DNA of 64,000 nucleotides from Isoetes taiwanensis (taxonomy: Eukaryota; Streptophyta; Lycopodiopsida; Isoetales; Isoetaceae). The notes under the pieces are model-generated. The model searched no databases, was not told the origin of the DNA, and worked only from the letters and a program-made list of their open reading frames with translations. Of the stretch, positions 20,268-30,724 are shown in pieces. The stretch's first letter is position 1, and every line of letters starts with the position of its first letter. The DNA lies in contig JAJEKV010000004.1 in NCBI GenBank assembly GCA_021234155.1, forward strand, positions 12,738,716 through 12,802,715, given 5' to 3'. Both the position numbers and the translations under genes were made by a program.

Positions 20268-21840
20268 TCACCCTCGCCCCCGGAGGTGGTGGTAAGAACT
20301 GGTTAATGTCGGGCAATCGCTCTCCTTCACGCTGCTCCTCCACCCTCCACAATTCCATCTCGCGAAAGGTTTGAAAAGTGTGCATCTGCCCATCCCTCCT
20401 CGCGAGCGGTCAAATGTGGCAACGCTGGGTGCACCTTGCATATTAAATATGGCATATTGTAACTCGGGAAAAATCCATCCGCCTTGCAAGGTTGGACGTA
20501 AGCGGCTTTGCAACATCCAATCAAGAACACATCGCATGTGCATACGATGCCCACACCCTAGAGTGTACCAGCCCACCTGTGGTCGCCGTGTCACCACAAA
20601 ATTGGCAATGTCGTAAATCAACAACCTTTAGCTCTTCCCAATCGACTCTCATACAAATACTCGCGAGGGAGATAGGATATCGACCGTTCAAGTCACCCTA
20701 AAAGGGTCGAGTCTAACGATTTGGTCAAATTGCGCAAGTGCTCGCGTTGTTTTCTAAGGACCGCTGCCTCCCTGCTTAATGCCGCTTAGTTGCCGCTTAG
20801 CATCCTCTAATTCAGCGGCCATCTTATCATACCCATCGCACGGTCCCTTCGCGAATATTCTCCTCGAAAAGTGTCGTTCCGACTTCTCTCATTCTCTAGT
20901 TGGGCCCAATATCCACAAGGTCATTCACGGCTCCAGCCGCTACCACCCCCGGCACCTCCAAAAAGTTGGATAGCCAAGAACAAGGTATGTAATGGTGATG
21001 GGCTCACCATGTGGCCCCACTCTCGCTATCTTCCCGATAGCTTGACCCCTCTTCGGCCGCCACTACCGCTTCCTTGCCTCCATTTCCTACTCCCATAATT
21101 TACTTCGCACTTCCTTCACAAGCTCAGAGTATACTTGTTACAAAACTCTTACTAAACTCACCGCTGTGGGGTAAATGTCCCTTCACTTGACATGACGCCG
21201 AAAGTGCTTTTGCTCGAACCACAAAGATTCTTGCACTCGTGAGCCTTATACTTACCCCGCCTACTAGGCCACTCCTTTTCAAACTCATTCTTGTCCAAAT
21301 TTGTGATTACATCGTCGTGAGTCCGCTCCACTTGGACAATAGCTGTGCCCCGCCGCCAGTTTACATTATGCACCTCTCGTGATGGTGCAATTATCCCTCT
21401 TTGAAACTTCATCCATCGCACGCAACCTTCTTAACTTTGCCGCCGTATAAACTCATTCGCCTTTGCATGTGCTGCTGCTCTCTCCATTTGCCGAGCAGCT
21501 GACATCTCAAGCTCGTTCTCCAACCCTTGATGCCAAGGAGACTGAGTAGAGGGGGTCCTCAAATTAGAGGGAACCGAAAATCCATGCTGATCCTCCTTGC
21601 TTGACGACGACCGACATTCCGTGGTGTCGATTCAATTCTTCGTCCCCCTGCTCGTGGGACATAATTTGGACCATCGACTTCTATAGGTGCACCGACCCGA
21701 CTTGTATAGGTGTGCTTTGACTTCTTCTCTTTATAACGTTCGTTAGCTGCGACATATAAAAAAGCATAGAATAAATAACACAAAAAACACACGAAAAGGA
21801 AAACTAAGCTACACAACACACATAGACAATAATCTTTCAT
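20268..21840 (-). CDS. RING-type zinc-finger protein, hAT cargo, frame-broken
   Basis: Reading leftward, an Ala/Glu/Arg-rich helical region (LENELEMSAARQMERAAAHA, about 21,515-21,460) comes first. Next is a segment with HNVNWRRGTAIVQVERTHDD and NEFEKEW (about 21,370-21,280), then AAELEDAKRQLSG near 20,825-20,785. The C-terminal part carries CQFCGD (about 20,610) followed by GWYTLGCGHRMHMRCVLDWM (about 20,570-20,510). This C-x2-C ... C-x-H ... H-x2-C pattern fits a RING finger, suggesting ubiquitin E3 ligase activity. One shift separates the two halves of the finger. Copy 2 (42,670-44,150) conserves all blocks. It may be joined to the kinase gene upstream by splicing (acceptor-like TATGTCGCAG near 21,750), so one or two genes are possible. 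Confidence 0.55.
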
Positions 21841-21927
21841 GTAGCATCAGATAAGTGTTTAATGAATTTAGTTGGAATATTATGTAATACAAGGATGTTT
21901 GAATGTAAGTGAATGTGAATATGCACG

Positions 21928-23690
21928 CTAGGCGTGACTAGGACCAGCTTGGTCTAATGCATCGTCGCCACCCTGGCCAAGTTGAAGAATCCAATCTGAT
22001 TCCAATTGTGGCCTCGTGCACGGAATTGGAGAGCAATGAAAACTGCTCCGCATTGTGTCAAGTAGCTGGGCCATATCAAATTTTCGTGTTTTGTCCCTCA
22101 TTGGCGACTCAACGCAATGTTTCAAATAGTCGCACATTCTCCGATGCTTGCCTTGTTGCTCCAAGTTTCCTATTGACTCCATGTAGGAGTGCTTACTAGC
22201 AAAGTCAGCTAAGTAGTAGACAATGTACGCTGCCCCGTGTAAATCAAAGTCAACCCTTGCAGGCACTGTCTTCGAGCCACTACCAAAAAAAAGATCATCA
22301 TGCATATATGGATGCCTGGCCCTTTCCATCTCAATTCTTTTCTTACCTTCGCCATCCATACCCTTGTAATGCCATCGTTTTACCTCCACTGTCTCGTGGA
22401 TCAACCTGGATTCACCCCAATCACAAATGCCAATGTATACAGCCTGAGGATTAATACATCCCTTCTCCTTTCCATAATCAAAATGGAGCAATATATTGCC
22501 CGGATGCAAGTCCATATGCAAATATCTTTCTTGATGGAGCTTTCGTAGCCCGCTACAGAATGACATTGCTAAGTCCCCAACCCTAGAGGCAACAAATAAT
22601 TCTTTCTTTCTGCGCTCCTCAAGCAGCCTCAAGTCCGCCTCAACTCGGGGACAGCCCCAACTTCTTAAATGCAAGCTCTGCAAAGGCATTGGACCCATGA
22701 CTTGTAAAGAAGGTTGCCAACGAACCTCCATTCCAAAAAGGGAAAATTAAGCCTTGTCTTTCTAGGCCGGTTGTGCTACCAATGCAGCGTATTATACACC
22801 CGTGCCTAACTTGCATTCCTGACTCCCTCATGTTCTTCAGCATAGCTTCCACTAACTTATTGGGTTCTGTACTATGCTGAAAATTATTATGTTGAAGTTT
22901 TACACAATAAGGTTCATCCTTAATAAAACTAGACCCTAAAATATTGCACTTATACACTGCACCATATGAACCAGAACCAATTCGTTGTCTGTTTATTATT
23001 TGTGATGAATCTACCATGGCAAACCAAGTAGTCTTGGCATCTGCTCTTCTACGAGCTTCCCACTCCCTATCCGTCTCACCAGACGCTTTGGCTTTTATGG
23101 TTTGCGCCAACACTTTCTTAACAAGATGGGGGGGTTGATGGGCCTCTTTCTTCAATTTTCTGTTGGTCCACGCCGCATTCCATGTGCTGGCTTTTTCTTT
23201 CAACTCTAGCCTCAAGCGATGACTACTCAAATTTGCAACTTCTGCGGATCATATTGCCGTAGTGCGCTAATATTACCCACTATCCATGTATACCTCTCTT
23301 GCTCACTCTTTTCGTGATCTAGCTCCATCATTCGAAGCTTAAAAGCCCTCTCTGGCATCTTTTACCAGCCCCATGGTAGTCTAGCCATCCTTCCTCACCG
23401 CTAGTAATCAATTCCAAATCCCGAAATGAGGGCATTGCACACCCGATTACACAACCAGTTCATGAAATCTGGTCTCAAAGTAGACCATGCTTGTTTTTGT
23501 TGTGGTCTAGGTCTACTTCTTTTTCTACGCGGCAGTGCTGCAGAAGATGACTCAGGTTGCAGCTCTGTAGCCTGTGTTTGAGACGCCAATGCCTCTACTG
23601 GTTGCGGCTCTATCTGAGACACTAATGCCACATTTGGTTGCAAGTTAACTTCCGCTTCTCTTCCCAAGTCATACTTTTGTTTTAAGGGAT
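21928..23690 (-). CDS. Protein kinase-like protein, hAT cargo
   Basis: The N-terminal part is Gln/Pro-rich with a basic cluster (RRKRSRPRP), then helical. The kinase domain begins about 23,015 with glycine loop GSGSYGAVYK, followed by the VAIK-type lysine in CVKLQHN (about 22,900). The C-lobe shows catalytic loop HMDLHPGNILL (about 22,510) and GICDWGES (about 22,425) in place of DFG, then DFDLHGAAYIVYYLADF (about 22,245-22,195), resembling subdomain IX. Catalytic Asp, Asn and metal-binding Asp are present. The HRD Arg and the following Lys are replaced by Met and His, so it is an atypical but possibly active kinase. A single shift near 22,640 joins two long frames; others lie near 23,230-23,400. 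No clear ATG is seen. Product ends DQAGPSHA. Copy 2 is at 44,331-46,080. Confidence 0.75.
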
Positions 23691-23699
23691 TGTCTAGCG

Positions 23700-24386
23700 G
23701 CTAGCAAAATGCGACTCCTGATAATACGAACCGACAACAAAGAACACCTACAAGTCAAGCAAAGATAAAACTTTCAATTTAGTGCTTAGCACATGAGGGT
23801 AAATCAACTCACTTTAACCAAAACAAAACACTAATTTTATGCTTCCTACACTAAGACCCTAACATGAGTATGTATGTGCAAGGCCAAGGATAGGGTAACA
23901 AATAAAAGGACCAAAACACGATTTATGATCTATAGCCCAGACTACTTCCAAAATGCAAGGCTAGCAAGTTTTAAATTCATTGCATCTTGTCCTAGGTCAC
24001 GCTTTTTCAAAAGACGAGACCAATCGAATGCTTATCAAAACATACGCCAGTTCCTATATTAGTGTCGGACTTTCATCAACAACACCATCAGGAACTAGGG
24101 TGTGAATTGATAAAACATTCTCCTAACCCTTAATAAAAGTACAACGCACACCTTTCGACACCGCGTGACCAAGGCCAACAACGGCGTCAGGCGAGGGTTA
24201 TACTCTTACTAAAGGGAGACCCTAGTTGCCTTAAGCTTCAGCAGTGCCACCCACCCTCGGCATGGCGCAAATAAATGCGGCAATACCGTGGGCAAGGGGC
24301 ATGCCTATGCTCTTGGCAACACGCAAACCCTAAAAAGCCCTCTCCTTGTTGTTGTTTAAGGAAGGCAACCAATTTCTTTTCTTTTT

Positions 24387-24424
<38 letters not shown>

Positions 24425-24690
24425 TTATTTGCTTAAATTATTATTATTATTTTTTTCTAAAATAGGTTGCTCAAATTATTGCAACAAGGCACTCACCATC
24501 GTTCGCCCTTACATTAGGGGCAACAGTGCAGGGCCTAATCAAGGACCTAACCCCGCCTACCTATCAAAAAAAACAACAAAAAAACCCTAAAACTAAGAAA
24601 AACAAAAAAAAAAAGGTTTTGGGTGGCAAATTGCAAGGTTACGCGCGGAAATACCTTGTTTGGCGGGCAAAAAACCGAATCCGCTACAAG
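23700..24690. other. hAT 3' non-coding region with a 30-base T run
   Basis: No gene is recognised. A run of 30 T at 24,389-24,418 is followed by ATTATTATTATT-type sequence and short A runs near 24,560-24,620. Copy 2 has a shorter T run at the equivalent place. Because the kinase gene reads leftward from about 23,690, this region probably holds its promoter, but I see no convincing TATA box. Confidence 0.45.
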
Positions 24691-24930
24691 AATATATAAA
24701 AAAATTTCGCAGACGCTGAACGTGAAAAACCAACAGACGCTAACAACATCGCCTTGCACAGACGCCAAATAGTTTCAAAGCATACGCTGAAAAAACTTCG
24801 CGACGCTGAATCGGTTTTTCGGGCAGACGCCTGAAGTCGAAGCTGTACTTTTCGCGGCGCTTTTTGTATTTCGCGACGCCTGTTTTTTTTTCACAGACGC
24901 CTTATTCGAAGCTTTCGCTGCGAAATTTTT
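24690..24930. repeat. hAT right subterminal repeats
   Basis: CAGACGC and GACGCTGAA words recur as at the left end (about 24,706, 24,733, 24,760, 24,825, 24,895). They are in the same orientation as the left cluster, so the two arrays are direct, not mirrored. Confidence 0.6.
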
Positions 24931-25041
24931 TTTCCCACGGCGAGGTTTTTATACGTTAAATACGTATTTTATTAAAAAATACGTATTTTTTTACTTTATA
25001 CGTCAGGAATTTTAATTTTGTACGTATAGAACCTATCCCTG

Positions 25042-25049
25042 ATAGTCAA
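25042..25049. repeat. hAT target-site duplication, right copy
   Basis: ATAGTCAA follows the terminal repeat exactly and matches 14,671-14,678 in all 8 bases. Confidence 0.9.
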
Positions 25050-28000
25050 ATCTTTCATGGTTTTTTCTTTATAGTTGATAGTATTTTATAGTGGTTTTAT
25101 CTAAACTTAACAAACATAATTTGAGATATTAATTACAGTTCCAATTTCTAGGGTGGAAATGATCTCAAGATTTGTAATGTCAGGTCCTACAAGTGCGCAC
25201 GATTGCGATGTTGAGTAGTACATTAGCTTGTGAATATTTCTTGTGGATTCGAAGTTTTAGGATCCCGACATCGAAGATAGAACTTATTCTAAAAGGTTTA
25301 ATCTGTGCATCTCTATAGAATAGTTGTGATATCGAGATTATGGAGATAGACAAATGATCGACTTAGAACTTTACATGTGAAGACGACAAACTTAGTTTTT
25401 AGTTGTGGATGTACACACATTATGCTTCCACATTATTATTTGATGGAGGGCAATTTGTGAGTTAATAAAATTTTAGTTTGAGTTCATTTTGATAGAGACT
25501 TTATGCAAATTGTTATGTCACTTTTCTTATCTAATTTCTAACCTTTACAACCATGCAAAACACTCTAGTAGAAATCATTGTTTTAAAAGCATTGACCATA
25601 ATATTGCTTGAGCATTGACCCTAGGTATTTATAACCCCGACAGTTCAAGCTTCTGCAGGATTAGCTCCATTGATCTCCACAACGCTTAGTTAAAAATCAC
25701 ATATTGGTCCCGTTTAAGGGATTCATGTTATCTGCAGGCATATCATTTTTTGTCAATTCCTACTATTGTGTTCACATAGATTCAACCCTTTAACAACCAC
25801 ATGTTTTTGAATGATTTTCATATCTTATGATCATGATGCACATGGGAACTGTGGATTGCACTCAAATTAGCCTATCGTTATCTATACTCAGTGGTACAAG
25901 ATTTAGAATGTATTTTTTTTTTGCAGTGGTAGGGGACCGTTTTCCTAGGGAATAGATAAGACTGCACGCCCCTTTCTTTTCTTAGAGCTCTGGTTCGATT
26001 CCTCCGTTTCTTCTTGCAGGTTTTACTTGTTACAGGGCATCAAAGCAGATAGCGGGCCTGGGAGCATCAAATCAATGCAACATCAGAGACCAAAGAATAA
26101 ATCTTGCGGCGGCCATTAGAGCAGAGCAAGGCAGCGGATTGTGCAGAGCAGTGCAGGGGTCCGGTGGCCTCGTTAAATGATTTGTGTCGTTGCTTCTCAT
26201 CTGTCTTTCTATATTATGTGAAAGAAGTAGTCTAAAAGTCATCTGGAAGGTGCTTGTGAAGTAGTTTTCTGTGCCCTCTTTGCTTCTCTGTTTTGTTTTC
26301 TCTATTTGGAAGTTTTGGTACCGTGGGTTCAAATCCCACATGAGAGATGGATAGCAGTAGATGGATAGACGAGAGTAGCTTATTGAATGGGTGTTTTTTG
26401 CTCCTCTTTTCTTCAACCATATGATCGGCATGCGGATTACAGTGCACCGTTGCAGACGATGGATCCGGGTAGTGCAGGCCGCCGCTAGTGCTTGTTGTGT
26501 GCAGTATTTGGTATTTTGAATTTTACGGCCATGTCAGGCCAATGGTTGGTTCTATTTTCTGTGCACCTTTGACATTTGTATGGGTCCTTGCCTCCAAAAA
26601 AGAGAAGGCCCTTGATTTGACATAAAGGGAGGAATATTCCTCCCATCAACGGCCCCAAACATAAAATGAAAACTTCCCATTAAGTAATGAAGTTCAAACT
26701 ATGCTAGGAGTAATGAATTGATAAAAAATATTAAGTTCGTAGCATGTGAAAATTAAAATATGGCATATTTTTAAGGGCAGAGATGAACGGTGGAGATCTT
26801 GATCCGGGTCCTAACATGTTATTGGCTGAAATTTGAATGTCTAGCAGATCGAGCTGGGTTTTGCATTGCCGCCTTCGACTTTGCCTTTGCCGCCATGTTT
26901 CCAGGTCGCCTTCGCTTAGCGCTTTGCCTTGCATTCTAGTAAGTTCGACTTGCGGATTGCCTTGCCGCCATGCCTTTTTTCTCTGTTCGACTTGCCTTTT
27001 ACCTTGTTTCCAAAGTCTGACTTGCCTTGCCTTGTTTCCCAGGCATCGTTCAAGCGGAGGTGGAGCGGATAGGAAGCATGAAACAACCGTTTTGTGGATT
27101 TGATGCAGAAGGTGGGAGCAAAAGGTGGAAGGCTATGGCGGTAGGTAACTAATGGCAGATCTGTCTTCTTTTATTTTTCTTGTGTTGATCTTCTGGTAAA
27201 ACTCCAGTAATAGGCAACTTTAAAACGTCGAGCAAAAAGCGAGGCCGGTTAGGTCTCAGAGCAGCAAAAAAATATGGCGTCTTATTTCACAACAAAAGCA
27301 TGGATTCAATAGGATTGGAGGGGCTGGCTACACTTGGTCGGGCTCTCCTCAATCATTTAAAAATTATCTCTTTTTTTTTGGAGATGCGCTTCTTGAGGCA
27401 CATAACGTAACATGTATGAATAGACAAACTCGCTTGCCCTCTTTCATATTTTCTTGTTCAAAGGGGTTAACTACTCAAAGGTGCAAATCACGACAGGGAA
27501 ACGAGGATCCGATATTCTGATTACAATATTGGCCATTCCCCGCCTCGGCCTTCTTTTCGAAAAAAAAGGTTTTGAAAATGGGGTTTGCCTTAATATTGGT
27601 TGTAATGAAGGATATCTCTATTTTCTTGGCACAAAAAAATTGGGTTTAAGAGCATGTTGGGCGTTAACATAGACTACGCTTTAAATGCTAAAGCATGTCA
27701 CAACTTACGAGAATGTATAGTCTTTGAGAAGACTATACACATGGCAATCTGAGAAAGATTTTCAAAATGGAATTAAGCTTTAGGTTAGCTTCGAATAGGG
27801 TTTTACGAATATGCTAGGCGATTGCTTGCATTGCTGCCATATGGCATTAAAAAGTTTGTGGACTGGTTAGGGTTTTTCTTTGTTGAATCTTTCACGGGGA
27901 GCTCTTGCTTTTCTGCTGGGTGCCCATGATTGTTTTGATTAACGTATACCGTTACAAACAACGTAATTTTGCAAGGTTCGGAGGTTTTATGATGCAACAT

Positions 28001-28900
28001 GGTAACCATAATCATATGGTGCGAGGCGGGCAAGGGATCCAAGTTCACCGACAGATTATTGCAACATCATGCTTTTGTGCATTATTTGTGCATCTTTGAT
28101 TATCGAATTATTGGTTTTGCAACCGTTGTGGTGTACAACCTGGTTGGGGATTCGGTAAGTGATTTAGTCTGAAACAAAAGGTGGCTACTGTCCAGAATAA
28201 TTTGCTTCATTAGTAACAAGCTTTTCTGAAACTAACTAGCCTTATATTGCAGCCCTATAATTTTATGCAGGCCATTAGACAGAATTGCAGATGGACATCA
28301 GACGATTCAATAAATTCTACTGTTGCATATTACAAGTTAAAACTATCCAGTGGATACTGGCACTTGCAGAGGCGCCAACAATTGGAAGCCATTTTCTTTG
28401 TGGCATTCAACCACACTGATTTTGGTCTTTTGATCAAGTGAATAGAATACCAGAAACAATCCCTGATTCTATTGCTTTGTCCCACATGTGAAGTATACCT
28501 AATCAATTTCTTTGAGATGCTTTGGTAGAGAGAAGGAAGTAAGCATCCAGGTAACCCTAGGGACGGAAGATGAGAGCAGAATATCCCAAGAATATGTGAA
28601 ACCGAGGTGGAGATTCATGCAGAACCTGATTTTGAAGGACCTAAGGAAACCCGGCAGCACTCTCAGTTGGCTCACATGCATGCAAAAGTCAGAATGAACC
28701 ATTTCTCTGCAGATTTGAGGCTAGCTTTTGTTTAAGATGATGTTACAGATCTTCGTTTCTTGTTTTCCTCTGTTTGTCTTCCTCTAGTTGCAGAAGTCCG
28801 GCATTAAAATTTACTCTATGTGATTGAAATTTATTGTATGTGTTCAGCATAAAAAAAGTTTCTTTTTATTTTGCTAAATTGTAATCGATCTAATATTCTG
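25050..28900. other. Body of the CACTA-like element, no recognisable gene
   Basis: Mixed AT-rich sequence with scattered short open frames, none longer than about 120 codons. A frame on the minus strand near 26,072-26,447 crosses a tRNA-like T-arm and is not convincing. A donor-like GGTAAGTG near 28,155 and exon-like composition around 28,250-28,440 might reflect an old spliced gene. The same region recurs at 47,400-51,230 with matching structure. Confidence 0.4.
26324..26343 (+). repeat. tRNA T-arm-like motif
   Basis: GTGGGTTCAAATCCCAC forms a perfect 5-bp stem with a 7-base TTCAAAT loop, as in a tRNA T arm. No matching D or anticodon arm is evident upstream, so it is only a tRNA relic. A copy exists near 48,666-48,683. 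Confidence 0.4.
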
Positions 28901-28939
28901 TTAAATTATAATCTACTTAACGTTTTGTGTAATCTAAAA

Positions 28940-30280
28940 GCGTTTTTTTTTTTTTTGAAAAACCACGCTAAAAAATTACCCATTGTTTCTAGCATTTTTG
29001 GAATAATATTATGCATGGACTTTAGGTGGTGTTTTTTTGAAAAAAAAAACGGCAAAAAACTACGCTATAGGTGGTGTTATAGTGAAACCACAAGGAAAAA
29101 ACATGTAAATATCATTTCAACAAAAGTAGTAGTGGTTCTTGTAAATACCACGCAAGGAAAAAACATTTAAATACAAATATTTGTAGCAGTTTAAGAACCC
29201 TACAATGTTACGAAACCATGCAAAAGACCACTACGCTTTAAGTAGTTGTTTTAGTCTAAACTTAACTGCTTGGATGTGAAAAGCATTTATGGTTAAGTAG
29301 TCTTAAGCACTAGGGGTATATGTTGAGCACGCAATGCATTTAATCATAAACACTATACGTACATGTTAAGAAACTATGTAGTCATTGTACAAAGATGTAC
29401 ATGGATAATTAATAAGATTGCTATGGTTTTCATTCATAAATTAAAAGTGCTTCGGATCATAGAAATGTAGTGATTTGTCATCTTCACCATTGCGTGTATG
29501 ATTGAAAAAACTATTAGATATTTAGTGGAAAGATTGCAAGTCTTTATATGCAAAAACTTAAGAAGCTTAAGAATAGAAACGTTAGTGGTTTATCAGCCTT
29601 AACGAGTACATCTTGAGTGTAAAGATAGGCATGTTTTTCCATGCAATAGTTGGAACGCTTTAGACTAAAAGCCATTAGTGGATTACCAACCTTAATAAGT
29701 ACTACAATACATAAGAAACCATCCACAATCCTTAATAGTTTAGTCTAGTAATTTGAAATGCTTTAGACTATATAGTAATACTTGTTTATAAATGATAACC
29801 ATGAATCTAGTGTACTACAAAACCATGCATTGCTACAACTAACAATTAGATCTAAGTTTGATAAACATAGTAGTGTTTTAATACAATAACCTAAGCACTT
29901 CAACTAATTAAATAATGGTGATTTACTGCATATAACACATCGCGAGTGTGCATTTACCACAATAACTAACCACATCATAAAAAATCATATAAATAGAGCC
30001 ACGACATCAAAGCCACATCCACAACCACCATATTATACCACATTGGGAAACCCTACCTCTAAAACATTATAATATACCACATCCATTTACCAACATAAAA
30101 TACCACTTTGACAAACACTAGGAAGGAGCCAGCCGTAGCAATTTCCATGCCATAATACCACACCCCAAGAACCTTACAAGAAAACCAAGTACTTTAGCCT
30201 CATATGGTTTTTAATGAAATTAACCCACAAAGACCCATTGGTTTTGTGGAATGGTTTTCTAGTCATAACCATGGGAAAAA
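28940..30280 (+). repeat. CACTA-like right subterminal region
   Basis: The plus strand carries many AAAACCAC, AATACCAC and AACCATG words at 30-80 base spacing, complementary to the GTGGTTTT words at the left end. It is strongly AT-rich and has no genes. The stretch 28,750-30,100 is practically identical to 51,080-52,430. Confidence 0.6.
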
Positions 30281-30360
30281 CCATGTAGTTTTTTATTTGG
30301 ATGCCTTGTGTTAGCATCTTGAAATTCCCAAAAATGACCAAAATTGGCCAAATAGGCCAA

Positions 30361-30426
30361 CCGGGTGAGACCAAGCATAAACGCGTCTGCGTCACGACGC
30401 TGGAGGCCATCATGTGGACTCACGAG
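30361..30426. repeat. GC-rich hairpin repeat, copy 2
   Basis: It starts CCGGGTGAGACC and ends GGACTCACGAGG. The arms are less perfect than in the copies at 13,803 and 52,689. The copy at 52,689 is its direct tandem counterpart, so some mismatches here are probably sequence errors. Confidence 0.65.
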
Positions 30427-30724
30427 GTCAGCCCATCTTCGACCCAAATTAGCCAAATTCGATAGAACAAAGCGCCATATAGTGTTTCTTGCTTTGCTTT
30501 GCTTAGATTTGCACTTCATGGTAGCTCAATTGGACACCCAGAGCCATAGAACCAAGGTCTTCCCCATCTAGGAACCTTTTGCACGAATCCTGAGGTCAAC
30601 CATAGTCTATAAAAAGGGCCTCATTTGTCATTTTCCCTTCCACAGAACTGCTCCCAGCCACTTAGGCGATTTTCTAACTCCTTACTGATCTTTGCAAGCC
30701 ATTTTCTGCACCCTCCTTTGCTCA

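Larger units (their letters stand above)
14679..25041 (+). mobile_element. 10.36-kb hAT transposon with kinase and RING cargo
   Basis: Terminal inverted repeats read CAGGGATAGGTTC at the left and GAACCTATCCCTG at the right, continuing with TATACG-like words. CAGGGATG-type ends are typical of hAT (Ac) elements. Perfect 8-bp duplications flank it. It encodes a BED-finger hAT transposase on the plus strand. Convergent to it, on the minus strand, are a RING-type gene and a protein kinase-like gene, neither of which is a normal hAT component. Inside both ends lie repeated CAGACGC words. The element sits within the CACTA-like element. Confidence 0.9.
13991..30290 (+). mobile_element. CACTA-like element in the chromovirus leader, containing a hAT
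   Basis: The left end reads CACTACAAAACCACTATG and immediately forms a hairpin with ATAGTGGTTTT, typical of CACTA transposon ends. The next 700 bases carry about a dozen GTGGTTTT-type words. The right side (28,950-30,280) carries their complements (AAAACCAC, ATACCAC), the inverted subterminal repeats expected of CACTA elements. The right end is not clean: a weak match, CCATGTAGT, lies near 30,281-30,289 and no 3-bp duplication is obvious. No TNPD or TNPA transposase is recognised, so this would be a non-autonomous element. It hosts the hAT at 14,679-25,041. Confidence 0.5.

Noticed and set aside
26072-26447. Minus-strand open frames near 26.1-26.4 kb
   Set aside because: They cross a tRNA-like T-arm, are broken in copy 2 and resemble the spurious proteins often predicted over tRNA relics.
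26837-27103. Cys/Leu/Ser-rich plus-strand frame
   Set aside because: It arises from a local repeat of TTCGACTTGCCTT-type words and is not kept in copy 2.
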